A DNA stretch of 64,000 nt, taken from positions 1,736,001 through 1,800,000 of the forward strand of contig CM066295.1 in NCBI GenBank assembly GCA_033816765.1, read 5' to 3'. Origin of the DNA: Nothopassalora personata. Taxonomy: Eukaryota; Ascomycota; Dothideomycetes; Mycosphaerellales; Mycosphaerellaceae. Position numbers and translations under genes: made by a program. Below are positions 33,353 to 42,721 of the stretch, piece after piece (position 1 is the stretch's first letter; each line of letters begins with the position of its first letter). The notes under the pieces were generated by a model that was given only the letters and a program-made list of their open reading frames with translations, made no database searches and had not been told where the DNA came from.

Positions 33353-34271
33353 ATGCACATCATCGCTCCTATCCTCGCCGTCGCTAGCATTGCCGCTGCC
33401 ATGCCAGGTGACCCAGGCTACAAGCCACAGGACTCAGGCTACCAGCCACCCAACAACTACAGCCCACCAGAGAAGCACTGCATCACCAGCAGCACTTGCT
33501 CTGCCTCGTACCACACCACCACGAAGTGGGTCCCATACGAGAAGACCAAGACCGTCACCTTGACCAGCTACACACCAAAGGTGTACTCCACCAAGGTTGA
33601 GAAGAACTACACTGTCACTAACTATGGTAAGTACCGGCGTCCATCATGTCTCTGGATCAACGCTAACCTTGTACGAAAGTTCCAACATACTACAACATCA
33701 CCAAGACCGTCCCAGTGACAACTACCTACACCATCCCATACAGCACCTACAAAACTATCTGCACCACCTCCGCAGTCGTCTACAACAAGACCTCCGTCGC
33801 CTACACCAACAAGCTCAGCACCTGCCCACAGACTGACAAGATCCCAAAGACTAAAGTGTAAGTCCTTTGCCTCCCTGCCCTTCCAACCTACACATCCAAA
33901 ATAGTCTACCCAAATGATGATCTGACCCCTCTCAAAGCAAGCAAACCTACCTCGACAGCTCCTACACAACCAAGGCCGCCTGCCCGTACACCACCGTCGA
34001 GAAGTACACCACTTCCACCCAGTCCGTCTGTACCGAGAGCACCTCTGTCTGCCAGCCATACACCACCTGCGACAAGAACGGTGGCAACACCTACGCTGCC
34101 CCACCAAAGAAGACTAACGAGTACACTGCTCCAGCAAAGGAGACTTCTCCAGCAAAGGAGACTTCCCCAGCAAAGGAGACTTCTCCAGCAAAGGAGACTT
34201 CTCCACCAAAGGAGAATGGATGGAAGAGCAATGGCGATTACCCGTCGGATGGCCACGATGGTCAGTACTAG
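33353..34271 (+). CDS. Secreted cell-wall-like protein with PAKETS repeats
   Basis: Three exons (33353-33626, 33680-33857, 33938-34271) sum to 261 codons plus a stop, with GTAAGT donors. A signal peptide (MHIIAPILAVASIAAAMPG) is followed by Pro/Tyr-rich repeats (GYKPQDSGYQPPNNY). A Thr/Tyr/Val-rich domain with regularly spaced Cys follows (HCITSSTCSASYHTTTKWVP, TICTTSAVVYNKTS, CTESTSVCQPYTTC). The C-terminus has four perfect or near-perfect PAKETS repeats plus one PPKENG unit, coded by 18-base direct repeats. No GPI signal is seen at the end. The composition suggests an extracellular or wall-associated protein of the kind common in dothideomycetes. No enzymatic motif. Confidence 0.85.
34131..34220 (+). 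repeat. Five 18-base in-frame repeats coding PAKETS
   Basis: Units start at 34131, 34149, 34167, 34185 and 34203. The first four are CCAGCAAAGGAGACTTCT or one base different; the fifth is degenerate. In-frame slippage could change copy number. Confidence 0.95.
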
Positions 34272-34780
34272 ATCATTCGTTGCGAAAATGACTGATGGAC
34301 TCGCGACTTTTGTTTGCCCTGAGCTTTTCGCTTGATCAAGTGGCTGATGCTGTGGGCTGATGGTGAGATGAGACGGTCATCTATGTGTGCATAGAGTTTG
34401 GCGGTGGATGGAAAGTGATGCATGCGAGTGTTTCCTTTGAGTGCTATGGTGTTTTGGAGCAAAAGAGACAAATGGGGAACGAAGAAAACGAAGGTATAGG
34501 TGGTCAAAATAGATAATGAATAATGTTTGGATGTAAGCCTGGTGTTTTTTGTGTCACCGGAATCCTTCCGAATGTCGACGCATAGTTTTCATTGTGCTGT
34601 GGCAGCCAATGCTCGGTTGATTTGTCGATCCAGGCTATGTCTATCCGAGAGCAATCTCGGGTTTGCTCCGTTGAGATTCACGTTCAACACACGATGCTGA
34701 ATCCATCTTGCTACATAACCCTGTCCTGCGACTGTGGCAGACCACATTGGTCAACAAAAAAGTCCCAGTCTCTGTACCGT
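34272..34780. other. Intergenic region, no gene recognised
   Basis: Separates the secreted protein gene from the BTB relics; nothing supported. Confidence 0.4.
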
Positions 34781-35526
34781 TCAGCAGAGCCGCGGAACTA
34801 GTCTAGCCAGTTGCCACCAAACTCCCGTGCGAATCCACTCAGCCATACAGGCTCCCGACTCGCCACATCGTACTCGCGTTCTTTTCTCGATGTACAAAGG
34901 CAGAAACCCCGTCCCATCCAGTTCGCCCACATTCCTTGACGAGACCGCATTTGCCGGCCGCTTGATGGTATCATCCCTCTCTAGTTGTCCTACAATCTCC
35001 TCGGCGATGAGCATTCTAATTTTTGGATCCATGTGACGTGTTCTCGAAGATCTCGCGAGCGGCTTCGGACGTTATCCAGACCATATAGCGATCGATGCTA
35101 ATCATGATGAACAGCATGACATGGTCCTGGAACAGCTTGATTTCGTATTCGTCGCCCAAGATCCTGCACCGTGCCGCCAAAATCAGATCTTCTTCCATCT
35201 GCTTGTATGGTAAGTCGTGCTGTACAAGCCAATACAACAGGACTTTTCACGCAGTCTCGTCGTCGTGTAGTCGGAAAGTGCCACTGCGTGCCTCGGCGAA
35301 GTGGTTGTTACGTAGCGCATTGGTGAAGTAGCGGGAGCAGCTGACGAGGAACTGCTGCTGGACGTGGTAAGGATGTTCTTGGGTGCCGATGTAGAGCTTG
35401 ATGAGCCGGTCTGTTTGAAGTTTGCTATGTGTATGGTAAAGCTGGTGGTCTGAATGAAGGCTTGTTACTGTTAGACGTCTACCTGTCGAGGTCTTCAAGT
35501 GTCTCTGCACTCGTGCCTGTCGCCAT
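34781..35526 (-). pseudogene. BTB/POZ-domain pseudogene, copy 1
   Basis: The ATG at 35526 gives MATGTSAETLEDLD. A GTAGAC...ATAG intron (about 35482-35428) leads to SKLQTDRLIKLYIGTQEHPY, then VSCSRYFTNALRNNHFAEAR and FRLHDDETA. A TGA follows and the same frame continues KVLLYWLVQHDLPYKQMEED, LILAARCRILGDEYEIKLFQ and EAAREIFENT. After a frame change near 35030 the protein resumes as DPKIRMLIAEEIVGQLERDD and a tail. The order matches fungal BTB/POZ proteins, which act as dimerising or cullin-3 adaptor modules. The stop could be a CGA-to-TGA change (inferred). One stop and one frameshift suggest recent inactivation. Confidence 0.82.
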
Positions 35527-35719
35527 GCTGCGCGGTTTGTGGTGCTTGTGTTGAAAGTAGAATGATGCTTGGAATGGAAATGAAGTCAAGTCTGGCTTTC
35601 GCCGCTTGGTGACTGGTTCGACAGGGGTGAATATGCACATGCGCGTGTTAGTGATGAATCCCTGTCGCGGCGTGTGGAAGATAAAACCATACAATCGAGC
35701 ATCTTCACTACAGACATTT

Positions 35720-36550
35720 AATAGTAATTCTCAGACTGCCAGCCATCCACGCGTGCACTCTAAGCCACAGTACCGCAGCTTGTGATACCTCACCGGGCCA
35801 AACGAGTACGTCTCCCAGAAGTTCGGGTCCTCATTCGCAAACCAATGACTCCACGTTGGTTCACTCTTTGCCGTTCCCACTCTTCCTTCTTCTTCTTCTT
35901 CTTCCGATAGTATTTGTAGAACGTAGTCTTGTCATACAATTCTACACGATGCTCTACAAGAAGACGTCCCTCGTTGTGGCGTTCCTTCTTTTGCTAGACC
36001 ACGTTCTCCACAAGAGCCTCTCTCAACTTTGAGCCCGGTAGAGTTTGATCAAAGGCGTCTAGGATTTTCTCTAAGATTCTCTCTACAATCAGCTCACCTC
36101 TTGTGGTCGGGTCGAAAGACTCTTGCAAGGTGACCATCACCTGATTTTGGAAAGCCCGGATCTCGCACTTGTCCGCGAGCAGCCAACACGAGAAGAGATG
36201 GTTCTTGTCGAAGAAGAATTGGTCTCATAAATAGGAGCTTCGTCAGGTAGCTCGTGCTGAATCATCCAGTACAGCATGACTCTTCAGCACTTCGCAGACC
36301 TATGGTCACACTCGATGACGAACCATCCTTGTGCAGGTCCGTTCCCAGGAGATGTCGTGCCGACTGTAGTGGTTTCTATTGACCCAAGCAGTGTTCAGCT
36401 TGTTGGCCCTGTTTGGTGATATTAAACTCGTTGACATAGATCGTGACGAGAGACTCCGAGTGTAGCTCATTGTGCAGTAGTCAGGAATGACCATCGTGAC
36501 TTCTGGAAGGCAGCTCCGGTACCATGTTCTTGGTTGGTTCAGCGTCAATC
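35720..36550 (-). pseudogene. BTB/POZ-domain pseudogene, copy 2
   Basis: A more decayed relative of copy 1, directly upstream on the same strand. Near 36440-36380 a frame gives ESLVTIYVNEFNITKQGQQA, comparable to the start of the copy 1 BTB fold. Near 36200-36000 another frame gives FDKNHLFSCWLLADKCEIRA, FQNQVMVTLQESFDPTTRGE and LIVERILEKILDAFDQTLPG before a stop. These parallel the LAARCRILGDEYEIKLFQ and DPKIRMLIAEEIV parts of copy 1. The middle contains stops and frame changes. A TTC microsatellite lies inside (around 35881-35899). Confidence 0.65.
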
Positions 36551-37563
36551 TCCATCATTCTCCAGTATTGTACAGTGCTGTTTTTAGAGGTGGCCTGAAC
36601 CGTGCGCTGATATCACCTTCTCGAAACACCTAGAAGATTGTGACTGGAGATGCGGGATTTTCAGCCAGATCTTAGCTGAAATTGGCTTAGCGCAACGCCC
36701 GCATTTAGCGCAATGCACGTCTCAGGCTAGCTCAAAAATCAGCACTGTACAGTACAGTACTTACAACGTCAGAAGTGCCGGCAAACATATTAGTTTTGAT
36801 CTTGAAGCGCATGACTGCGAGAGGCCGCAAGGGCTCCCAGCGAGTCTGGCGATTGCTTACACATGGACGCATCTAACTCTTGACTACTACGACAACCGCA
36901 CTGCGTACTGCCCGTAAAGGCGAAGCGTCAATGCGGGCTCGCTTCGACTACACTTACTGCGTCGCTGGTGCTCAGAACTATTTATACACTTAAAGCACTA
37001 TCTTCTATTTGGCGCGGCGGTGTCCACCTCTTTCGTCATGAGCCCTCAAGTGTGAGACAAGAAGACAATCTGCCTGCATCACCGAACGTGTCAATCATTC
37101 CGTTGATTCCGGCACCTCGGCTGCTAATTAAGCATTGCCGCGCTAGCATATTGACGCTAAGTACGGCGCAGTAATCCTGAGGTCGAGAATAAAAGAGCGG
37201 AGGCGCGGTTTGTTTTTCCGGGCGATGGTTATCTGTGTGTGCAATGCGTACGGAAGCCACTGGAACCACGAGAAAGCTTCATATTCTGCCTGTGATGGAT
37301 CTTGCCACTTGGACCGATGGTTCCGTAGTATGGGAAACCGGCCGAGCGCTAGAGTTATTGAAGTCCTTTGCACCTCGATCAGGAAAGAGGCAATTATTGA
37401 CTCGTCCATGGAACAGGCCAAATGGTAGCCAGGCTAAGCATTCTCTAGCACAACTCTGACCACGCTCCTCCAGGAGTAACGACGCTGGACGTGCCATAGA
37501 TTTCCCCCTTTGCCACAATCCTCGCCAGCACCCGCCCCTGTCTCCTTCCTCTTCTTCCCTATC
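36551..37563. other. Intergenic region, no gene recognised
   Basis: About 1 kb without supported genes. Short frames near 37.1-37.45 kb show no family features. Confidence 0.4.
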
Positions 37564-37866
37564 TCATCCCGCCTTCCAACTGCTCACGTTGCAAGGCCCT
37601 ACATGCTGCAGACTCCATGAATTCGACGTCTCCTCTTCTTGCCCATTCCAACCAAGGCCGCAGCTATCGGTCGCGCTCGCTAGGAACGTGTGTGAAATTG
37701 ACTCCCCATCTACACCCGTGATCAACTCCGTCCCATTCTTGGCAATACAGGCTTGGCCAATAGCGGTGCCATTACTGGTCACAATATTGGCAACGCAGCC
37801 GGAGCTGACGTCGGAGGCGACAGCGAGGCACGTCGCGAGGAGGAGGGCTTGTAGATACATTGTCAA
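37564..37866 (-). CDS. Small secreted cysteine-containing protein
   Basis: A 100-residue frame; the Met two codons in (MYLQALLLATCLAVASDVSS) is an equally good start and gives a clean signal peptide. The mature part of about 80 residues has four Cys (SGCVANIV, GQACIAKNG, TDSCGLGWNG, VGPCNVSSW) and two N-glycosylation sites. Size, signal peptide and Cys content suit a candidate effector-type or surface protein of a plant-associated fungus. No family is recognised, so this is a class-level description. No intron is needed. Confidence 0.62.
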   Translation of the reverse strand: MTMYLQALLLATCLAVASDVSSGCVANIVTSNGTAIGQACIAKNGTELITGVDGESISHTFLASATDSCGLGWNGQEEETSNSWSLQHVGPCNVSSWKAG

Positions 37867-38579
37867 TAGTGGTGTGGCTAGTTAGGGTTAGTTAGATTAT
37901 TTTGAGGTAATTCGGGGCAAAGATATACTGGTATGTTATGACAAGATCGGGTTGTTGTTGCTGTCGTAGGTATAGTTAACTTTTGCTCGATATAGAAGGT
38001 GTAGGATGGTTCTGTTAAGAAGTATATGTGTCTTATCAGAACAGCGATGAGGTGTCACAAGATGAAGCGTCACAGTGGCACCAAACAAGCCGGTTTTAGA
38101 ATCGAAACTCACTTCTGCAGAACTGCGGCAATGCTACAGTAAGAGCTCGCGCGTTTGGACCGACAAAAGTGCCATTGACTAATAATAGCTGTACACACAC
38201 CACCCTGGGCCCGATCGTAATCCACCGGATTCTCAAAGTGTGATTCGCTTCTTTGAGCACAAAGTTGATTGCAGACTACGGTGTTGTAGGGGTTGATAGT
38301 GCGCGCGCCCGTGTCAAGGCCTTGAAACACAACCGGTAGTGTTCAACAGGCTTCTTCGGACCTCCGGATGGCTATACCCATGAACAGAGTCGATCACGAT
38401 CGAAGCTAAAGGTTGAGTGTAGCACTTTGGCCTGAGCGGTGGAGACTTGCTTCAGCTTAATTGTTCGGCCAGCTGGCCCGATCACATTGCCCATCGCTCA
38501 TCTTACTCGAGTAAACTCCTTAAAGAGGTTAGCGCGATATAGCATACTGTACACCAAAAAGAGCGTCCAGTCGCGGTAG
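37867..38579. other. Intergenic region holding a dispersed repeat copy
   Basis: No gene. It contains one copy of the repeat shared with 49.1 kb (see 38189-38421). Confidence 0.5.
38189..38421 (+). repeat. Dispersed repeat, copy A
   Basis: Shares long stretches with 49087-49231 (for example CCCTGGGCCCGATCG, AATCCACCGGATTCTCA, GTCAAGGCCTTGAAACACA) and, at its end, with 49435-49462 (CGATCGAAGCT.AAGGTTGAG). Most of the differences are C/T or G/A. Copy A has about 50 bases missing from copy B. Confidence 0.8.
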
Positions 38580-38706
38580 CTAAGTTGCAGGAAGTAAGTC
38601 AGACAAGCCGTCAAACTCCTCATCGTCCAGGCTTGCAGAATCTGCGGCATCTTGTGCGTTGGCGTCTTCATCATCAACCGGTGGTCTTGAGATGACCGAG
38701 GGTCTT

Positions 38707-40854
38707 TTATGATGATTCTTTGAGGGCGAGTCGTAGTGTATGCTCGCTGCGGGTTCTAGCGTCATCCCAGTCCCTGACTTCACCATTCGGATCGATGCGG
38801 CGCAAGGCCCTGAGTACGGACATGGCCAGTTCGAGCTCGTTCTTGGCGAATAGGACCCGAGGCTGCTCAGCCTTCATATCTACCAGGCAAGTGGCAATAA
38901 TCTCGCGAGCTTGCCTGAAGTCGAGTTGCAATTTGGCTTCAGCAATAGCATCGAAAATGAAGATGTACATTTCTTTGTCTCTGGACATCAGTCGACGAGG
39001 ATAGCTGTGCCAGGTGCGCCAGAACCCCGACATGTCATTGTTCTTGACCTGCCGGCGCATCCTGGCAATACCCAGTGCTGACACGAGAGATTGTAGTGTC
39101 ACTGGCTGGCCGGTTGTGGCTGGCGAGCCAACCAGTACATTGAACAGAAGCTCCAGGACCTCTGGTTTCAGCGCATGGTAGCCGTGGTGCTCCATGTCTT
39201 CGAGCAAATCGAAGACGGCTGTAAGCTGCGCCTCGTTTGAAGACTGAGCTTGGCGGATGTCTCGCAAGAGCGCCACCAGCACAGCGATGTATGTCTTTTC
39301 CATGGGGATCAGGCTTGCCAGCTGCATCTGCTCGAGCGCGGCCACCAAAGTGACTGCATCCACATTTGGATGGCACAAGCGATGGGCGTGACAGACCAGC
39401 TGTATATACGCATGCCAATGAGAACGATCGGGTTGCAGAGGCATGGCGCGATAGAAGCTGGCCACATACGGCGTCGTCTCGCCGTCCTTTGCTATAGTCG
39501 GATGCTGAGTGTCTTCATGAGCCATGAATTCGGACCCCAATGCTTCGAGTGCATTTTCCTTGGACATATCTTCAAGTTCTTCTAGTCGTGAGTCGAGCTC
39601 GATCAGAATTCTGTCGCGGTCTGTGATTTTGTCAGGATCGATGACCCTGAGAGCAGGGTCACGAGGGCCTACAGAAAGTTCCTGAGATGAGGCTTGCAGT
39701 CTGCGAGCAGAGGTGTGGTATGCCCGAGCTTGCTGTTGGTTGCCAGACAATTGATTCAGCGTGAGATTGTTCAGGGTCTCTTGTCTGCCCAGTAGTTCAG
39801 GCTGTACCAGCTCTGTGGACGATAGAGAGGCTTGTGACGGTTGCGTCTCCGCAGAGGCCACTTCTGCAGGTTCGCCCTCCTCCCGGATGGCATCCTGTTC
39901 CTTCTTCGACTTCTTCAACACGGCCGTCCACAGCCTCTCAAGTTCGATTTCGCCTCGCTTCTCTTCGGTCAAAAGCTGCACCACGATGGTCGTCCCAGTT
40001 GTGCCTGTCCCAAAGCCCACCACCGTTTTCTCTCTCGCCAGCTGTTCCTCGGTCTTGGGCAAATCACCACCCTCAACTCTTCCAACATTTACACAGATCC
40101 AGCCTGTCCTGATGCCCTCGTCCAACTCGGTATCGGCCGTCTGCTTAGCACCCACTGCAGACAAAAGCCTCGACTTCTTGGCTCGTCGCCGTAGCTTCAA
40201 CTTCAACTCTTGCCGTCCAAGCAGACCATCAGCAAATGGAGTAAGCTTGTACTCAGTCCTCAGCCATCTGCACAACTTGTCTGCTGAGAAATGAAGATGT
40301 TTGTCCGATCGAGCGGTTCCAACGATCATCAGCAAATTCGAGCCCAACGCCGGTGGTGGGTCGATGCCTCGAAGGTCCAGCAGCGACAGATCGTCCATGC
40401 CCAGTTCAACTGAAATGCGCTCGAGGAGTGGTTGAAGTAAGGCAGGCGGATGGTCAGGCAGGTCAGGTATCCTCTGCCTCGCCGAGATGACATTGTCCTG
40501 CGGTGGCATTGGCGACTCTACTTGCAGATACCATGGCACGAAAGCCTCCAGTTGAGCTGGTGGCGGCCCTTCTGTTTCTGGTGGGGGCCTGGCTTCACCA
40601 GCCTTCTGTCGCTCTGCACCATTGTCGAACTCGACGTTGATATCGTTGAGCGCGTGTTCCTCTCGCTCCATCTCCTTCTGCAATCGTTCCAGTGCCTCAT
40701 TGCATCGGCGTGGTTGCGTGGAGAAGGGTCGTCGTCTCGGCGGCGGCGTGGGTTGTAAGGATGGCCCACCAATACTCGCAATCAACGATCGAATGATCCA
40801 TTGTCGGCATCCTGAGCATGTCAATGCCTTAGCTGCTGTGCGTGAGACGGCCAT
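38707..40854 (-). CDS. ATP25: ATP25-like mitochondrial protein (ATP synthase biogenesis)
   Basis: Intron-free gene of 715 residues. The first about 50 residues are Arg/Ser-rich and suit a mitochondrial presequence (FSTQPRRC cleavage-like). A conserved block around 110-260 contains VPWYLQVESP, then a RsfS/DUF143-like domain with NLLMIVGTARSDKHLHFSAD and KLCRWLRTEYKLTPFADGLL, and later ELERLWTAVLKKSKKEQDA. The C-terminal half (about 400-715) is a helical region typical of Atp25. In yeast, Atp25 is cleaved; the C-terminal part stabilises the mRNA of ATP synthase subunit 9 and the N-terminal part helps ring assembly. A second frame overlaps the 3' end (38580-38786) and could code an acidic tail, but no splice joins them. 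Divergent from the uS5m gene. Confidence 0.88.
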   Translation of the reverse strand: MAVSRTAAKALTCSGCRQWIIRSLIASIGGPSLQPTPPPRRRPFSTQPRRCNEALERLQKEMEREEHALNDINVEFDNGAERQKAGEARPPPETEGPPPAQLEAFVPWYLQVESPMPPQDNVISARQRIPDLPDHPPALLQPLLERISVELGMDDLSLLDLRGIDPPPALGSNLLMIVGTARSDKHLHFSADKLCRWLRTEYKLTPFADGLLGRQELKLKLRRRAKKSRLLSAVGAKQTADTELDEGIRTGWICVNVGRVEGGDLPKTEEQLAREKTVVGFGTGTTGTTIVVQLLTEEKRGEIELERLWTAVLKKSKKEQDAIREEGEPAEVASAETQPSQASLSSTELVQPELLGRQETLNNLTLNQLSGNQQQARAYHTSARRLQASSQELSVGPRDPALRVIDPDKITDRDRILIELDSRLEELEDMSKENALEALGSEFMAHEDTQHPTIAKDGETTPYVASFYRAMPLQPDRSHWHAYIQLVCHAHRLCHPNVDAVTLVAALEQMQLASLIPMEKTYIAVLVALLRDIRQAQSSNEAQLTAVFDLLEDMEHHGYHALKPEVLELLFNVLVGSPATTGQPVTLQSLVSALGIARMRRQVKNNDMSGFWRTWHSYPRRLMSRDKEMYIFIFDAIAEAKLQLDFRQAREIIATCLVDMKAEQPRVLFAKNELELAMSVLRALRRIDPNGEVRDWDDARTRSEHTLRLALKESS

Positions 40855-41036
40855 GATGTGGCGGTTGTGTAGAGAATGGACGTCCCATGAAAGCTACCGT
40901 AAGTCAATGTTTGATAGGGATACCCCAAAGTTTAGTGCAGGTGGTGCTTTCCCGCGGGCTACATGTACGTATGAGACACTGCTCCTTGACCACAGCGACG
41001 GCAATACAAGACAAGACAAGATATCCATCACCGTCC
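40855..41036. promoter_or_regulatory. Shared promoter region of ATP25 and uS5m genes
   Basis: About 180 bases lie between the two start codons. Both products act in mitochondria (subunit 9 expression and the mitoribosome), so a bidirectional promoter is plausible. The uS5m frame is open upstream to 40887, so its start could be earlier. Confidence 0.5.
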
Positions 41037-42169
41037 ATGTCCTGTGTAAAGACGTACCAATGCCTCTCATGTCGGCTGAAGTCAACCGTCACTCACGCTG
41101 CCAACAATGTCCGGCGATCGTTGCACAGCTCTCCTGCAACTCAGGCGCGAAAACGACCGAGTGGGCGACGAGGCGCATTCCCCAACATCAAGGCAGAGGA
41201 CATGGGCATCGCTGAGTCGCGTCAGGCCGAAGTCGACTCGCTGGCCGCACACCTCCGCCCATACACCGCACGCGAGAAGCAGATGCTGGCCCAGCGGTAC
41301 ACGTCCGAGCAGATGAAGGCCATTGAGCTGGGAGAAGAGGCCGTGTCTGCAGAGGACATGATGCTCCAAGGTCGCTTCCGGACGGATCCCACACGAATCG
41401 ACTACATCGATGACTTTGCGAGCGCGCGACCAGGCCTGGACAATGTCTCACCCAACAACGCCGCATCTCTCACACCTGGCGCCAACGAGACCGAACGCTC
41501 CCACCGCAAGGAAAGAACGAAGAAGCCGATCAACAAGCAAGACACGGAAGAAGAAGAGGATCCGCACATGCTGCGGCTGTCACAGCAGACTGGCTTGACC
41601 AAGGAGCAGATTCGCAAGATCAGAGTCAAGAACTTGGTCACGCATCGTGTTGTGAATCAGACACGCATGGGAAAGATCCAGTCGCTGTACTTTCTGACAA
41701 TTGCTGGAAACCAGGACGGTATGCTGGGTGTTGGGGAGGGTAAAGCGGCAGAAGATGAGGATGGAAGAAGACAGGCCATGATGAATGCTATCAGGAACAT
41801 GAAGCCGATTCCCAGGTATGAGGACCGAACCATCTTTGGAGAGGTTGAGGCAAAGGTTGGAGCCAGTGTCGTGAGGCTCAGTTCGAGACCGCCAGGTATA
41901 TAGCACCACCTCAGTCCACTCCGTGCTTATCCTGCTAATGAGGTCTAGGCTTCGGAAACCGCTGCCAGCACCTCATCTTCGAGCTTGCTCGCGCTGCTGG
42001 CATTACCGATCTCGCTGCACGCACGCCTCGATCGCGAAACAAGATGAATGTTGTCAAAGCAGCCTTCCAGGCATTGACAACCCAACGGCTGCCGGAGGAC
42101 ATTGCACGAGCACGAGGCAGGAAATTGGTCGATGTAAGAGGTGTATACTATGGCGGGCTTGTGCATTGA
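41037..42169 (+). CDS. Mitochondrial small-subunit ribosomal protein uS5m
   Basis: Exons 41037-41895 and 41949-42169 give 359 residues; the intron has GTATAT and CTAATG...CTAG. The start at 41037 yields a Cys/Arg-rich N-terminus (MSCVKTYQCLSCRLKSTVTH) followed by RRSLHSSP, a good mitochondrial presequence. The S5 domain appears at about 235-300: HRVVNQTRMGKIQSLYFLTI, AGNQDGMLGVGEGKA, IRNMKPIPRYEDRTIFGEVE and VGASVVRLSSRPPG. The second exon gives FGNRCQHLIFELARAAGITD and NKMNVVKAAFQALTTQ, the C-terminal S5 domain. The protein belongs to the mitochondrial 37S subunit, where S5 supports decoding accuracy. Intact. Confidence 0.93.
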
Positions 42170-42721
42170 AGAGTAGGACCGTGTATATCATGACTGCGTA
42201 CAAGCGTTGCAATATCTTGGCGCACATGCTCATGGCTCTATGATTTTGGCAATGCGCCACGACAACCTCGTCGTGTATGGTCGAGCAGGCTCTGCGCAAA
42301 CAGTGCATAAGACAGCAAGTCCACTAACTCCACAGCAGCAGTTCACAGCCATCCGGAAGCCACTGTACAGTCTTCCTTAACGATTTCTACAGGTGCTACT
42401 TACCCCGTGGCCGTACTTACTTGCCTCCGCATAACGGTCACACAGCCGCTGTACGCACATCGTACCGCAATACGACAACGCTACTGCCAGCGCGCTTGCA
42501 AACGACCTACATCACACCTTCCCATCCGACACTTGACATACCACAGCAGAACTTGATCCTGTACAACCTTCGGATTCGGGTAAACTCTGGATGAAAAGCC
42601 GATCGCGACTACTCCTCACGTTGTGCAACACTGCCAGACGATGGTTTCCGGATACAACACTGACATATATGCTTTGTAGCACTGTCTCAACTCACAAGCA
42701 GCATCTTGAATCCTCTTCACC
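42170..42721. other. Intergenic region, no gene recognised
   Basis: Nothing supported; it precedes the beta-xylosidase relic. Confidence 0.4.

Noticed and set aside
39761..40294. 177-codon plus-strand Ser-rich frame inside ATP25
   Set aside because: Antisense shadow of the ATP25 coding sequence.
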